Positions 35,271-44,048 of a stretch of 64,000 bases of DNA are shown one piece after another. Positions within the stretch are counted from its first letter, which is position 1. The number at the start of each line of letters is the position of its first letter. The stretch comes from Pseudacidovorax intermedius. GTDB lineage: Bacteria; Pseudomonadota; Gammaproteobacteria; Burkholderiales; Burkholderiaceae_C. The stretch spans positions 186,001-250,000 of the forward strand of contig NZ_QQAV01000005.1 in the NCBI RefSeq assembly GCF_003350475.1. The letters run 5' to 3'. Made by a program: the position numbers and the translations under genes. The notes beneath the pieces were generated by a model that saw nothing but the letters and a program-made list of their open reading frames with translations, was not told the DNA's origin and did not search any database.

Positions 35271-35813
35271 ATGCCCCACCATGAAGAAATGATCGACGTC
35301 TATGCCGTCGAAGGCCAGTTCCAGCACCTCATCTACAGCCCGCGCGGCGGCTACGAGGGATTGCTGATCGACACCTACGGCATCCCCACCCAGTTCGTGT
35401 TCGACAAGCACGACGAGACCGCGGCCGATGCCTTCGCCCACCTCCAGCCCGGGCAGTCCGTGACCGTGGAAGGCAGCCTGCGCCAGCCTTCCGACAAGGG
35501 CGAAGGCGACCATGTGGTCTACGACTTCCACCGCCTGAGCCATGTGGCGGGCAAGCCGGTCGAATCCGCACACACCGAAGGCCCGGTGCGCGGGCGGGTG
35601 GTGCGCATCAACCATGCGAAGCATGGTGTGCCCAATGGCGTGGTGCTCGACTCCGGCGACTTCGTGCACCTGAAGCCCGAGGGCTTCGCCCTGGCCGGGC
35701 TGGAGGTCGGCGACGAGGTCGAGGCCGACGGCCCCTCGCGCCCGCTCGCAGGTGGGCAGGGTCGCGTGATGGAGGCCCGCACCGTCAACGGCCACGCGCT
35801 GGCGCCGCGCTGA
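35271..35813 (+). CDS. Cytoplasmic protein with two OB-like repeats related to the upstream exported protein
   Basis: The 180-residue protein from ATG 35271 (AGGAG just upstream) has no signal or membrane segment. It contains two degenerate copies of the unit seen in the upstream protein: about residues 14-68 (GQFQHLIYSPRGGYEGLLID ... LQPGQSVTVEG) and 107-154 (RGRVVRINHAKHGVPNGVVL ... HLKPEG ... LEVGDEVEADG). The second copy aligns well with repeat 2 of the exported protein (GRIVRV / GRVVRI, NGVLLEDG / NGVVLDSG). It is His-rich at the N-terminus and centre (PHHEE, HDE, DFHRLSH). Function unknown; ligand or metal binding is possible. Confidence 0.78.
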   Translation: MPHHEEMIDVYAVEGQFQHLIYSPRGGYEGLLIDTYGIPTQFVFDKHDETAADAFAHLQPGQSVTVEGSLRQPSDKGEGDHVVYDFHRLSHVAGKPVESAHTEGPVRGRVVRINHAKHGVPNGVVLDSGDFVHLKPEGFALAGLEVGDEVEADGPSRPLAGGQGRVMEARTVNGHALAPR

Positions 35814-35831
35814 CGCGCGTTCGAGGCGCCC

Positions 35832-37157
35832 ATGTCCAGCCCCCCGACCACGCGAACGATGCCCGGGGCCCCCTCCCTGCGCATGGCGCCCTCTGCCTCC
35901 ACGGCCACGGCCGGCTCCCTCACGGCCCTGGCCTGGATGGCCTTCTTCCTTGCAGATGTGCGGGATGGCCTGGGGCCCTTCCTGGCCACCTACCTGCAGA
36001 GCCAGCAGGTGGACCAGGCGCTGATCGGCGCGACCCTGACCGCTGGCGGCTTGGCCGCCGTGGTGATGACACCGCTGGCCGGCGCGTGGGTGGACCGCTC
36101 GGCCGCCAAGCGCCTGCTGCTCGGCGTCGCCGTGGTGCTGGTGCTCCTGGGCAGCGCCTTCGCCTTCACCACACGCTCGCCGGCGCTGCTGATCGCGTCG
36201 CAGGCGGTGGCCGGCGCGGCAGGGGCCCTGCTCGCCGCTGCGCTGGCCGGCCTCACGCTTGGCCTGGCGCGGCAGGAAGGCCTGCGCAGCCAGACAGGCC
36301 GCAACGAGGCCTGGAGCCATGCGGGCAACATCGTCTCGGCGCTCGGCGCCGGCGTGGTGGCTCACCTGTTCGGGGCGCCCTGGATGATGGCCGTGATGCT
36401 GGCCATGTCGGTGGGCGCGCTGCTGTGCGTGGTGGCCATCCGGGCTGGTGACATCGACCATGCGGCCGCGCGCGGCGTCGACGCGGCCCCGCGCTCGGAA
36501 GGCCGGCCAACGTCGCCTGCGGCGCCGGAAGGCTTCGGCGACCTGCTGCGCCACAAGGCCTTGTGGCTTTTCGCGCTGACCTGCGCCCTCTTCCACCTGG
36601 GCAATGCCGCGATGCTGCCCTTGCTCAACCAGCGGCTGGCGGCGACCCAGCCGGATGCGGCGCCGCTGCTGTGGACCGGCGTGGCCATCGTGGTGGCGCA
36701 GCTCACCATGGTGCCGGTGGCGCTGTGGGTGTCGCGCAGCCGGCGCTGGGACCTGTCGGCCTTCATCTATCTCGCGATCCTGATCCTGCCGGTTCGCGGC
36801 CTGCTGGCCTGGGCCTTTCCGAGCGTGTGGGCCAACCTGCCGGTGCAGGTGCTGGACGGCATCGCCGCCGGTGCGCTGGGCGTGGCCACGCCGCTGATGG
36901 TCGAGCGCTATGTGCGCGGCTCCGGCCGCTACAACCTGGCGCTGGGCCTGGTGCTCACCTGCCAGGGCGTCGGTGCGGCGCTGAGTGCCGGGGTGGCCAA
37001 CGGTGTGGTCGGACGCGAGGGGCACTTCGGCCTGGCATTCGCGGTGCTGGCCGGCTGTGCGTTGTTGGCGTTGCCGATCTTCGTCATGGCGCAGCGCGCT
37101 GCGGGCCGGGTGCCAGCGCCAGCGCCGCTTCGGGCGCGGTCTCGCGTGGCAGCGTGA
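35832..37157 (+). CDS. MFS transporter
   Basis: The 441-residue protein has about 12 transmembrane helices, with the MFS motif A-like loop between helices 2 and 3 (GAWVDRSAAKRLLLG) and a large central loop (residues about 200-235). The first helix region ADVRDGLGPFLATYL is characteristic of a proteobacterial MFS subfamily. It starts 18 bases after the repeat protein gene, so the three genes form one unit. Substrate unknown. The 3' end overlaps the end of the convergent kinase pseudogene by 74 bases. Confidence 0.88.
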   Translation: MSSPPTTRTMPGAPSLRMAPSASTATAGSLTALAWMAFFLADVRDGLGPFLATYLQSQQVDQALIGATLTAGGLAAVVMTPLAGAWVDRSAAKRLLLGVAVVLVLLGSAFAFTTRSPALLIASQAVAGAAGALLAAALAGLTLGLARQEGLRSQTGRNEAWSHAGNIVSALGAGVVAHLFGAPWMMAVMLAMSVGALLCVVAIRAGDIDHAAARGVDAAPRSEGRPTSPAAPEGFGDLLRHKALWLFALTCALFHLGNAAMLPLLNQRLAATQPDAAPLLWTGVAIVVAQLTMVPVALWVSRSRRWDLSAFIYLAILILPVRGLLAWAFPSVWANLPVQVLDGIAAGALGVATPLMVERYVRGSGRYNLALGLVLTCQGVGAALSAGVANGVVGREGHFGLAFAVLAGCALLALPIFVMAQRAAGRVPAPAPLRARSRVAA

Positions 37158-38256
37158 AGCGGAAGGTGGTGCCCTGCGCGTCGGAGGCCACCTCGATGGT
37201 GCCCCCGTGCGCGAGCACGATCTGGCGGCAGATGTAGAGCCCCAGGCCGATGCTGCCCTTGTGCGGCGGCAGCCGGCCACCGGCGCCGCGTGTGAGCGGG
37301 TCGAAGATGCGCGCCCGCAGTTCCTTCGGGATGGCCGGTCCTTCGTTGTGCACCGACACCCGCACCTCGGCGGCCAAGCCCTGCAGCCGCACGGTGATCG
37401 GCCGCTCGGCGCGGCCGTGCTGCACGGCATTGCCGCCCAGGTTGGAGATCACCTGCGCCAGGCGGCCGGCGTCCCAGTCGCCGTTGAGGTCCCCGTCGCG
37501 CTCCAGGACGAAGGTGGATGCCGGGTGATAGGCCTCCAGCTCGTCGATCACATGGCGGGCGACGGGGCCGAGGTCGGTGCGCTGGCGGTGCAGGGTCAGG
37601 GCGCGGCCCAGGCGGGTCTGGGTGAAGTCCAGCAGCTGGTCCAGCATCTGGCGCAGCCGCACGCAGCTGCTGTAGATGCGCGCGGAGACCTTGGTTTAGA
37701 CGGGCGACAGGTGGTCGTCCTTGAGCAGCACCTGCGAGCCCGACATGATCGCGCCCAGCGGCGAGCGCATGTCGTGGCCCAGCACGCCGAGGAACAGGTC
37801 GCGGCCGTGGTGAAGCTGGTCCTCCACCGAGTTGGCCGACACATTCAGGGCTTCGTCGATGGCCTCGTTGAAGCGCACGATCTCTTCGGCGTCCGTCGCC
37901 TCGTTGGCGCCCTTCTCGGCCCACAGCCGCATGACGCTGGCACGCGCCGCGCGGTACTCGGCAATCAGGGCCAGCAGCGAGAACCCCTGCGCCAACCGGG
38001 CATCCGCATGCACCAGCGCATGCCGCGTGATCGCCTCGGAGTTGCCAGGCCGCAGCCCATGCGACTTGTCGCGCTGGGCCTTCTCGGATTGGATCTTCTC
38101 CATGTCGTCCGCGATGGCGCTGAACAGCTTGCCGGCGCTGTCGCGCAGATCGTCCCGGCTGAGCACCTGTGCGGCCTTGATCTGCGCCGACGCATAGCTG
38201 GCCCATTCGTCGACCAGGCGCTCCCGGTAAGTACGGATGAGGTCGGACAGGCTCAT
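37084..38256 (-). pseudogene. Histidine kinase with RsbRD-like N-terminal domain, interrupted by one in-frame TAA
   Basis: The reading frame from ATG 38256 encodes an RsbRD_N-like helical domain (SLSDLIRTYRERLVDEW ... about residue 115) and the HisKA box with His161 (LGVLGHDMRSPLGAIM). It then meets TAA at 37696-37698 (codon 187 of 391). The same frame stays open beyond it and encodes the rest of the kinase: TKVSARIYSSCVRLRQMLDQ, N-box (NLGGNAVQHG) and G2 (SIGLGLYICR), ending at 37084. No frameshift is involved; a single base change (for example CAA to TAA) is enough. It could be a pseudogene, a read-through site or a sequencing error. The C-terminal part alone could not be phosphorylated. 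Confidence 0.82.
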
Positions 38257-38408
38257 GCAGGGCTCCTTCCAGCAGGCAGGGTGACGCACTGCCCGGCACG
38301 GCCGAGCGGTAGGCGACACCGTGCGGCGAGCATGGCGCACCGACATCCAGCTCCAAGGCTGGCCTTTTGTAGGCGAATACGGATGGCGCGGGTGCGCACA
38401 ATCCCGGC

Positions 38409-39332
38409 ATGGCCGCAGCAACCCCCACCATCCTGGACGCCAAATGGCAGCTCTTCGTCAAGATCGCCCAGGCCGGCAGCGTCACGGGCGCTGCCGTCGC
38501 GCTGGACATGCCGGCCTCGGTGGTCAGCCGCACCCTTGCCCAGCTGGAGGCGGATGCCGGGGCCCGGCTGTTCCGGCGCACCGGCCGCGGCGTGGTGCTG
38601 ACCGAGTTCGGCGAGCAGGTGCGCCCGCGCATCGAGGCGCTGCTGCGCGACGCGGCGCAACTCGCCGACGAGATGCGCACCCGCAGCGGACTGCCGATGG
38701 GCGACGTGCGCTTCGGCCTGCTGCCCTCCACCGTGGCCGTGCTGGCCGGGCCGCTGTTCACCGAGGTGCGTCGGCGATGGCCCGAGGTGCGCCTGCACCT
38801 GACCGAGGGCGCCAGCGGCCAGCTGGAGGAGTGGCTGGGCCAGGGCCGGCTCGACATGGCCACGCTGCTGCGCGAGACCGACACGCCGGACGACGCCACC
38901 GAGCCCGTGCTTGCGCGGCTGCACCTGAACCTCGTGATGCCGCGCCAGCATCCGCTGGCCGGGCGCAAGACCGTCTCCTTCGATGAGCTGGCCGGTCTGC
39001 CGCTGGTGCTGCCGAGCGACCCGCATCCGCTGCGGGCCCGGCTGGTGAAGCTGGCGCGGGACCGTGGCGTCGCGCTGACCTGCGCGCTCGAGGCCGATTC
39101 CATCCGGCTCCAGCACCAGATGGTGGCCAGTGGCGGCGGCGTGGCCATCACCGCCGGCACGCTCGACGCGCCGCTCGCGCGCCAGCTTGCCGTGGTGCGC
39201 ATCGCGCGCCCCACGCTCACCCGCGCGGTCGTACTGGCCGAGACGGCCCAACGGCCGAGCACGCTGGCCACGCGTTCGGTGGCGGCGCTGCTGCGCACGC
39301 TGGCGCCGGGTGTGCTGCGGCTGCACGGCTGA
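38409..39332 (+). CDS. LysR-family transcriptional regulator
   Basis: The 307-residue protein has an N-terminal winged HTH (GSVTGAAVALDMPASVVSRTLAQLE, about residues 23-47 with LFRRTGRGVVLTEFGEQV) and an effector domain starting at GDVRFGLLPSTVAVLAG. It shares the motif LTEGASGQLEEWL with the partial LysR protein at the start of the window. It lies 101 bases upstream of, and on the same strand as, the cyclodeaminase-DapA-dehydrogenase-Bug cluster, which it probably controls. Confidence 0.93.
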   Translation: MAAATPTILDAKWQLFVKIAQAGSVTGAAVALDMPASVVSRTLAQLEADAGARLFRRTGRGVVLTEFGEQVRPRIEALLRDAAQLADEMRTRSGLPMGDVRFGLLPSTVAVLAGPLFTEVRRRWPEVRLHLTEGASGQLEEWLGQGRLDMATLLRETDTPDDATEPVLARLHLNLVMPRQHPLAGRKTVSFDELAGLPLVLPSDPHPLRARLVKLARDRGVALTCALEADSIRLQHQMVASGGGVAITAGTLDAPLARQLAVVRIARPTLTRAVVLAETAQRPSTLATRSVAALLRTLAPGVLRLHG

Positions 39333-39351
39333 GTCTCTCCGCTTTGCGTTT

Positions 39352-39372
39352 GCGCGAATTCTGCTTTCGCGC
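39352..39372. promoter_or_regulatory. Inverted repeat before the cyclodeaminase cluster, candidate LysR operator
   Basis: GCGCGAA (39352-39358) and TTCGCGC (39366-39372) are 7-bp arms around 7 bases, 60-80 bases before the ATG at 39434. LysR proteins bind interrupted dyads of this kind. Binding by the upstream regulator is inference. Confidence 0.4.
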
Positions 39373-39433
39373 CGATGCGCTCGCCTGGGAGGCAGGGGCT
39401 CCTTAGCATCGGGTCTCTTTCCAAGGAGACACC

Positions 39434-40450
39434 ATGGGCTCGCCCCACTCAGAAGCGGCTTCTGCGCCGCCGCCGACCCTGTTCCTCAGTGACGAGGACG
39501 TGGGCCAACTGGCCGATTGGCCGGCCGCCATCGCCGCCCTGCGCCAGGCCTATGCCCAACCGACCGCACCGGCAGCAGTGCCCCCTCGCTCCATGGCCCG
39601 CGGCGACGGCCTCTGGCTGCGGGGACTGAGCGCCGTCTCGCCCACCGGCGCGCACATGGGCTGCAAGCTCATCGCCGCGTCGATGACGGCGCGGTGCGCG
39701 AGCTACCTGGTGTCGCTGTTCGACCAGCGCACCACCGCGCTGGCCGCCCTCATCGACGGCAACCGCATCACCGGCATCCGCACCGCCGCGACGGCGGCCC
39801 TGGCCGTGGATGCCGCAGCGCCCCGGCGGCCGCTCAGCGTGGCGGTGATCGGTGCGGGCTTCGAGGCGCGGGGCCTGCTGTCGGCACTGGCCGCCGCCCG
39901 CGCACTGTCGCGGGTGCGGGTCTACAGCCCCACGCCTCAGCGCCGCAAGGCCTTCGCGGCGGACTTCCACCAGCAACTGTGCGACGACGTGCAGGCCAGC
40001 CCCAGTGCCGAAGCGGCCGTGGCCGGCGCGGACGTGGTGCTGTGCGCCGCCCGCAGCCGCGACGAGACACCGGTGCTACAGGGCCGCTGGCTGGACGTCG
40101 GCACCACCGTCGTCTCCATCGGCTCCACCCTGCCCGAGCAGCGCGAGGTCGACGCGGACACCGTGGCCCGCAGCGCCTTCATCGTGGCCGACATGCCCGA
40201 GGAAGTGGCGCACGACACGGGCGACATGCTGGCCGCCCGGTCGGCCGGCGTGGCCTTCGAGGACCGCCTGCACCCGCTCACCGAACTCGTGGCCGGACGG
40301 CTGCCCCGCAAGGCGGAGGACATCGTCCTCTACAAGTCGGTCGGCTCGGCGCTGCAGGACGTCGTCGTGGCCGAGGTGCTGCTCCAACGTGCCCTGGCCA
40401 GCGGCCACGGGCAGGCACTGGCGCGGTCCATCGTGCCGGTTGCCAAGTGA
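39434..40450 (+). CDS. Ornithine cyclodeaminase / mu-crystallin family protein
   Basis: This 338-residue NAD(P)-dependent enzyme has the substrate-site Lys78 (AHMGCKLIAAS), the arginine-containing ITGIRTAATAALAVD stretch and the dinucleotide motif VAVIGAGFEARG. Members deaminate ornithine to proline, reduce cyclic imines or oxidise small amino acids, so the substrate cannot be named. The ATG follows AAGGAG. It heads a cluster with a DapA-family protein, an aldehyde dehydrogenase and a Bug protein, which suggests breakdown of an imported amino or keto acid. Confidence 0.9.
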   Translation: MGSPHSEAASAPPPTLFLSDEDVGQLADWPAAIAALRQAYAQPTAPAAVPPRSMARGDGLWLRGLSAVSPTGAHMGCKLIAASMTARCASYLVSLFDQRTTALAALIDGNRITGIRTAATAALAVDAAAPRRPLSVAVIGAGFEARGLLSALAAARALSRVRVYSPTPQRRKAFAADFHQQLCDDVQASPSAEAAVAGADVVLCAARSRDETPVLQGRWLDVGTTVVSIGSTLPEQREVDADTVARSAFIVADMPEEVAHDTGDMLAARSAGVAFEDRLHPLTELVAGRLPRKAEDIVLYKSVGSALQDVVVAEVLLQRALASGHGQALARSIVPVAK

Positions 40451-40482
40451 CGAATCCATTTCCCTTCCACCGGAGACTTTCC

Positions 40483-41502
40483 ATGCCCTCCTATGCCCGC
40501 AAAGACGCCCGTGCCTGGGCGCGCGAACACCTGACCGGCTGCTCGGCCGTGACCATTCCCAGTTACTCGGCCGACCTCAAGCGGCTCAACGAAGCCGGCA
40601 TCCGCCATGACGTGGCCCTGGCGCGCGAGTTGGGCTACCGCTACACCCTGCTGTGCAGCGAGGTGGCCATCACGCCGCAGGAGAACGCCCAGTTCACCGC
40701 CTGGGCCCGCGACACCGTGGGCCAGGAGATGGGCCTGTTCTTCCATGCCGCCTTCGGCACGCTGGCCGAGAACATCGAGGCCGTGCAGCTGGCGCAGAAG
40801 GCCGGCGCCGACATCGTGCTGCTGTCGTACCCGCCCCAGTTCTGGCCCACGACCGAGCAGGAGATCTACGACTACACCCGAGCCTTCTGCGAGGCGACCG
40901 ACCTGGCGGTGATGCTCTTTCCCATTCCCCTGTGGGGTTTCGAGCGGGTGCACCCGGCCGGCATGTCGGTGAGCCTGGTGCGCCGGCTGCTCGATGACTG
41001 CCCGAACATCGTCGCCATCAAGTCCGAGCAGGGCTTCCCGCTCATCGCCGGGCTGTGCGAGATGTACCGCCACTTCCGCGACGAGGTGGTCATCAGCTGC
41101 CCCATCGAGGGCGACGCTATTCCCATGATGAGCCTGATGCAGCTGCAGTTCTCGGGCACCAGCAACACGCAGTGGATGAGCCACTATTACCCGCGCGCCT
41201 TCGAGCTGGCCCGTCGCGGCGAATGGGACGCCGCCATGGAGGCCTACTGGCGCGTCGGCCCGGCGCGCAATGCCAATGGCGCCGCTGCACAGACCTACGC
41301 GGGCGGCACCGGCGTGCTCAACCGCACGATGTGGAAGTACCAGGATTGGCTGGCCGGCTTCAACGGGGGGCCGCTGCGCGGGCCCGCCATGCGGGTGCCC
41401 GACCGGCTGATGAAGATGCTGCGGCAGGGCCTGGTGGCCTCGGGCCTGCCGGTCACGGCCGATGCCGACAGCGCCTTCATGACGGGGCGCCATCCATGCT
41501 GA
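40483..41502 (+). CDS. DapA (dihydrodipicolinate synthase) family aldolase/lyase, with Tyr-to-Phe change
   Basis: The 339-residue TIM-barrel protein has the Schiff-base lysine Lys180 (NIVAIKSEQG) and barrel motifs VLLSYPPQFWPTTEQE. At the place where DapA has the catalytic tyrosine (LYNVPSRTG) it has LFPIPLWGFER, so the tyrosine is replaced by Phe and the SRTG loop is lost. It is longer than DapA (292 residues). It should be a class I aldolase or lyase on a keto acid rather than a lysine-pathway enzyme. It lies 32 bases after the cyclodeaminase gene and overlaps the dehydrogenase gene by 7 bases. Confidence 0.87.
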   Translation: MPSYARKDARAWAREHLTGCSAVTIPSYSADLKRLNEAGIRHDVALARELGYRYTLLCSEVAITPQENAQFTAWARDTVGQEMGLFFHAAFGTLAENIEAVQLAQKAGADIVLLSYPPQFWPTTEQEIYDYTRAFCEATDLAVMLFPIPLWGFERVHPAGMSVSLVRRLLDDCPNIVAIKSEQGFPLIAGLCEMYRHFRDEVVISCPIEGDAIPMMSLMQLQFSGTSNTQWMSHYYPRAFELARRGEWDAAMEAYWRVGPARNANGAAAQTYAGGTGVLNRTMWKYQDWLAGFNGGPLRGPAMRVPDRLMKMLRQGLVASGLPVTADADSAFMTGRHPC

Positions 41503-42989
41503 ACGCATCGCCCGTTGCATCGCTGCTCCAGGACGCCTGCCTCCTGCGAAGCGCGGCCTTCGTCGATGGCCGCTGGATCGACGAGACGCCCCATGGCCGC
41601 TCGGCCGTGCACAACCCGGCCGACGACACGCTGCTCGCCGAGCTGCCGCGGCTGCGCGAGGCCGAGACCGAGGCCGCGATCGAGGCCGCCCAGCGCGCCT
41701 TCCTGCGCTGGCGCGCGACCACGGCGCGTGAACGAGCCGATGTGCTGCGGCGCTGGTACGACGGCATGGTGACGCACCGGGAAGACCTCGCGACGCTGAT
41801 CACGCTCGAAGGCGGCAAGCCGCTGGCCGAGGCGCGTACCGAGGTGGACTATGCGGCCTCCTTCCTGCGCTGGTTCTCCGAAGAGGCGACCCGGGTGGCC
41901 GGCGAGGTGCTGGCCGGGCCGCGCACCACGGCCCGCATCGTCACGCTGCGCGAGCCCATCGGCGTTTGCGCGGCCATCACGCCCTGGAACTTCCCCGCGG
42001 CCATGATCACCCGCAAGGCAGGACCGGCGCTGGCGGCCGGCTGCACCATGGTGGTCAAGCCCGCGAGCCAGACGCCGCTGACCGCGCTGGCGCTGGCCGA
42101 ACTGGGCCGGCGCGCCGGCGTGCCCGACGGCGTCTTCAACGTGCTCACCGGCCACGACACGCGGGCCATCGGCGGCGTGCTGTGCACCCATCCGCTGGTG
42201 CGCAAGATCACCTTCACCGGCTCCACCGAGGTCGGGCGCCTGCTGCTCGCCCAGGCGGCGGACACCATCAAGAAGTGCTCGATGGAGCTGGGGGGCAACG
42301 CGCCCTTCCTGGTCTTCGACGACGCGGACCTGGATGCGGCCGTGGAAGGCGCCGTGGCCGCCAAGTTCCGCAACACCGGCCAGGCCTGCATCAGCGCCAA
42401 CCGCCTGCTGGTGCAGTCGGGCGTGCACGACGCCTTCGTCGAGCGCCTGGTCCGGCGGGTCGCGCAGCTGCGCGTGGGCCCGGGGCTGGAGGCCGGCTCG
42501 CAGCTCGGCCCGCTGATCGACGACGCGGCCGTGGCCAAGGTCGAGGCCCACATTGCCGATGCCTGCGCGCACGGCGCCCATATTGCCCACGGCGGCGGGC
42601 GGCATGCGCTGGGCGGTCGCTTCTTCGAGCCCACGGTGCTGGTCGGCGCAACACCGGCAATGGCCGTGGCGCGGGAAGAGACCTTCGGCCCGCTTGCGCC
42701 GGTGTTCCGCTTCGACACCGAGCAGGAGGCGCTGCAGATGGCCAATGCCACAGAGTTCGGCCTGGCAGCCTATTTGTACAGTCGCGATGCCGCACGCCTG
42801 TGGCGCGTGTCGGCCGGGCTCGAATCGGGCATGGTGGGCATCAACTGCGGCCTCATCTCCAACGAGGTGGCGCCCTTCGGCGGGGTCAAGCAGAGCGGCC
42901 TGGGCCGCGAGGGCTCGCGCCACGGCATCGACGAATTCATGGAGATCAAGTACCTCTGCTGGGACGGGCTGGCGCCCGCCGGCGGCTGA
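41496..42989 (+). CDS. NAD(P)-dependent aldehyde dehydrogenase (succinate-semialdehyde dehydrogenase-like)
   Basis: The 497-residue protein has all ALDH catalytic residues: Asn165 (TPWNFPAAM), Glu264 (MELGGNAPF) and Cys298 (NTGQACISANR), plus the cofactor motif FTGSTEVGRLL and the late EETFGPLAPVF. It is closest in style to GabD-type succinate-semialdehyde dehydrogenases. In context it should oxidise the aldehyde released by the DapA-family enzyme. The 7-base overlap with that gene shows coupled translation. Confidence 0.93.
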   Translation: MLNASPVASLLQDACLLRSAAFVDGRWIDETPHGRSAVHNPADDTLLAELPRLREAETEAAIEAAQRAFLRWRATTARERADVLRRWYDGMVTHREDLATLITLEGGKPLAEARTEVDYAASFLRWFSEEATRVAGEVLAGPRTTARIVTLREPIGVCAAITPWNFPAAMITRKAGPALAAGCTMVVKPASQTPLTALALAELGRRAGVPDGVFNVLTGHDTRAIGGVLCTHPLVRKITFTGSTEVGRLLLAQAADTIKKCSMELGGNAPFLVFDDADLDAAVEGAVAAKFRNTGQACISANRLLVQSGVHDAFVERLVRRVAQLRVGPGLEAGSQLGPLIDDAAVAKVEAHIADACAHGAHIAHGGGRHALGGRFFEPTVLVGATPAMAVAREETFGPLAPVFRFDTEQEALQMANATEFGLAAYLYSRDAARLWRVSAGLESGMVGINCGLISNEVAPFGGVKQSGLGREGSRHGIDEFMEIKYLCWDGLAPAGG

Positions 42990-43028
42990 GGACGCCATCC
43001 CCAGGACAGACAACGACGGAGACACCTC

Positions 43029-43991
43029 ATGACAGCCCACCCCTCCCTCCTCCGCCGCGCGCTGCTGCTCGGCCTCGGCGCCCTGGCCTGCGGGCCGGCT
43101 CTGGCCCAGCCGCAGGCGATCAAGATCGTGGTGCCCTTTCCGCCGGGCGGCGTGACCGATGTGGCCGCCCGCGCGCTGGCCGAGCGCATGTCGCGCCTGC
43201 TGGGCGAGACGATGATCGTGGAGAACCGCCCCGGCGCCGGCTCGCGCATCGGCATCGACGCCGTGGCACGCGCAACGCCCGACGGGCGCACGCTGCTGTT
43301 CACCAACACCAGCTACAGCATCCTGCCCATCGTCGACCCGACGGCGCGCTACGACCCGACGCGGCTGCTCGCGCCCGTGGCAATGGCCGGTACCTACGGC
43401 CTGCCGGTGGTGGTGAGCAACAAGCTGCCGGTGACCGACCTGCAGGGCCTGATCGACTATGCCCGCAGCCACCCGGGCAAGCTCAGCTACGGCAGCGCCG
43501 GCCAGGGCAGCGGCACCCACTTCGGCGGCGAGTACTTCAAGCTGCTGACCGGAACGAACATGGTGCACGTGCCCTACAAGTCCACCGCGGCGGCGGCGGC
43601 CGACGTGGCGGCAGGCCTGCTGGATCTGACCTTCGATGCGGCGTCGAAGGCCTATGCGGACGCAGGCAAGGTGCGCACCATCGCGGTGACCGGCTCACGG
43701 CGTGACCCACGCCTGCCCAACATTCCCACGGTGGCCGAGGCCGGGCTGCCCAAATTCACGCTCGACTCCTGGGTCGGGCTGCTGGCCCCGCAGGGCCTGC
43801 CGCAGCCACTGACGGAGAAGCTGCAACGCGTAGCGGCCACGGCCCTGGCCGACCCGGGCCTGCGCCGGACCCTGGAAGACCTGGGCCTCAATGCAGCCAG
43901 TGGCGAGCCGGGCCAGCTGAGCCGCGCCATTGCCGAGGACATGACGCTCTACCGGCGCATCGTGACCGAGGCCAGGATCCGGATCGAATGA
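43029..43991 (+). CDS. Bug/TctC-family periplasmic solute-binding protein
   Basis: The 320-residue protein has a signal peptide (LLRRALLLGLGALACGPALAQ) and Bug motifs IKIVVPFPPGGVTDVAAR, VENRPGAGSRIGIDAV, VPYKSTAAAAADVAAGLLD. It closes the cluster begun at 39434 and probably captures the carboxylate that the cluster degrades. The partner permease is not in this window. It converges with another Bug gene (44049-45035). Confidence 0.93.
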   Translation: MTAHPSLLRRALLLGLGALACGPALAQPQAIKIVVPFPPGGVTDVAARALAERMSRLLGETMIVENRPGAGSRIGIDAVARATPDGRTLLFTNTSYSILPIVDPTARYDPTRLLAPVAMAGTYGLPVVVSNKLPVTDLQGLIDYARSHPGKLSYGSAGQGSGTHFGGEYFKLLTGTNMVHVPYKSTAAAAADVAAGLLDLTFDAASKAYADAGKVRTIAVTGSRRDPRLPNIPTVAEAGLPKFTLDSWVGLLAPQGLPQPLTEKLQRVAATALADPGLRRTLEDLGLNAASGEPGQLSRAIAEDMTLYRRIVTEARIRIE

Positions 43992-44048
43992 AGGATGCGC
44001 GGCGTGTCCCGCTCCGCGCCCCACAGGCCATGGGCCGCCGCCGACCGC

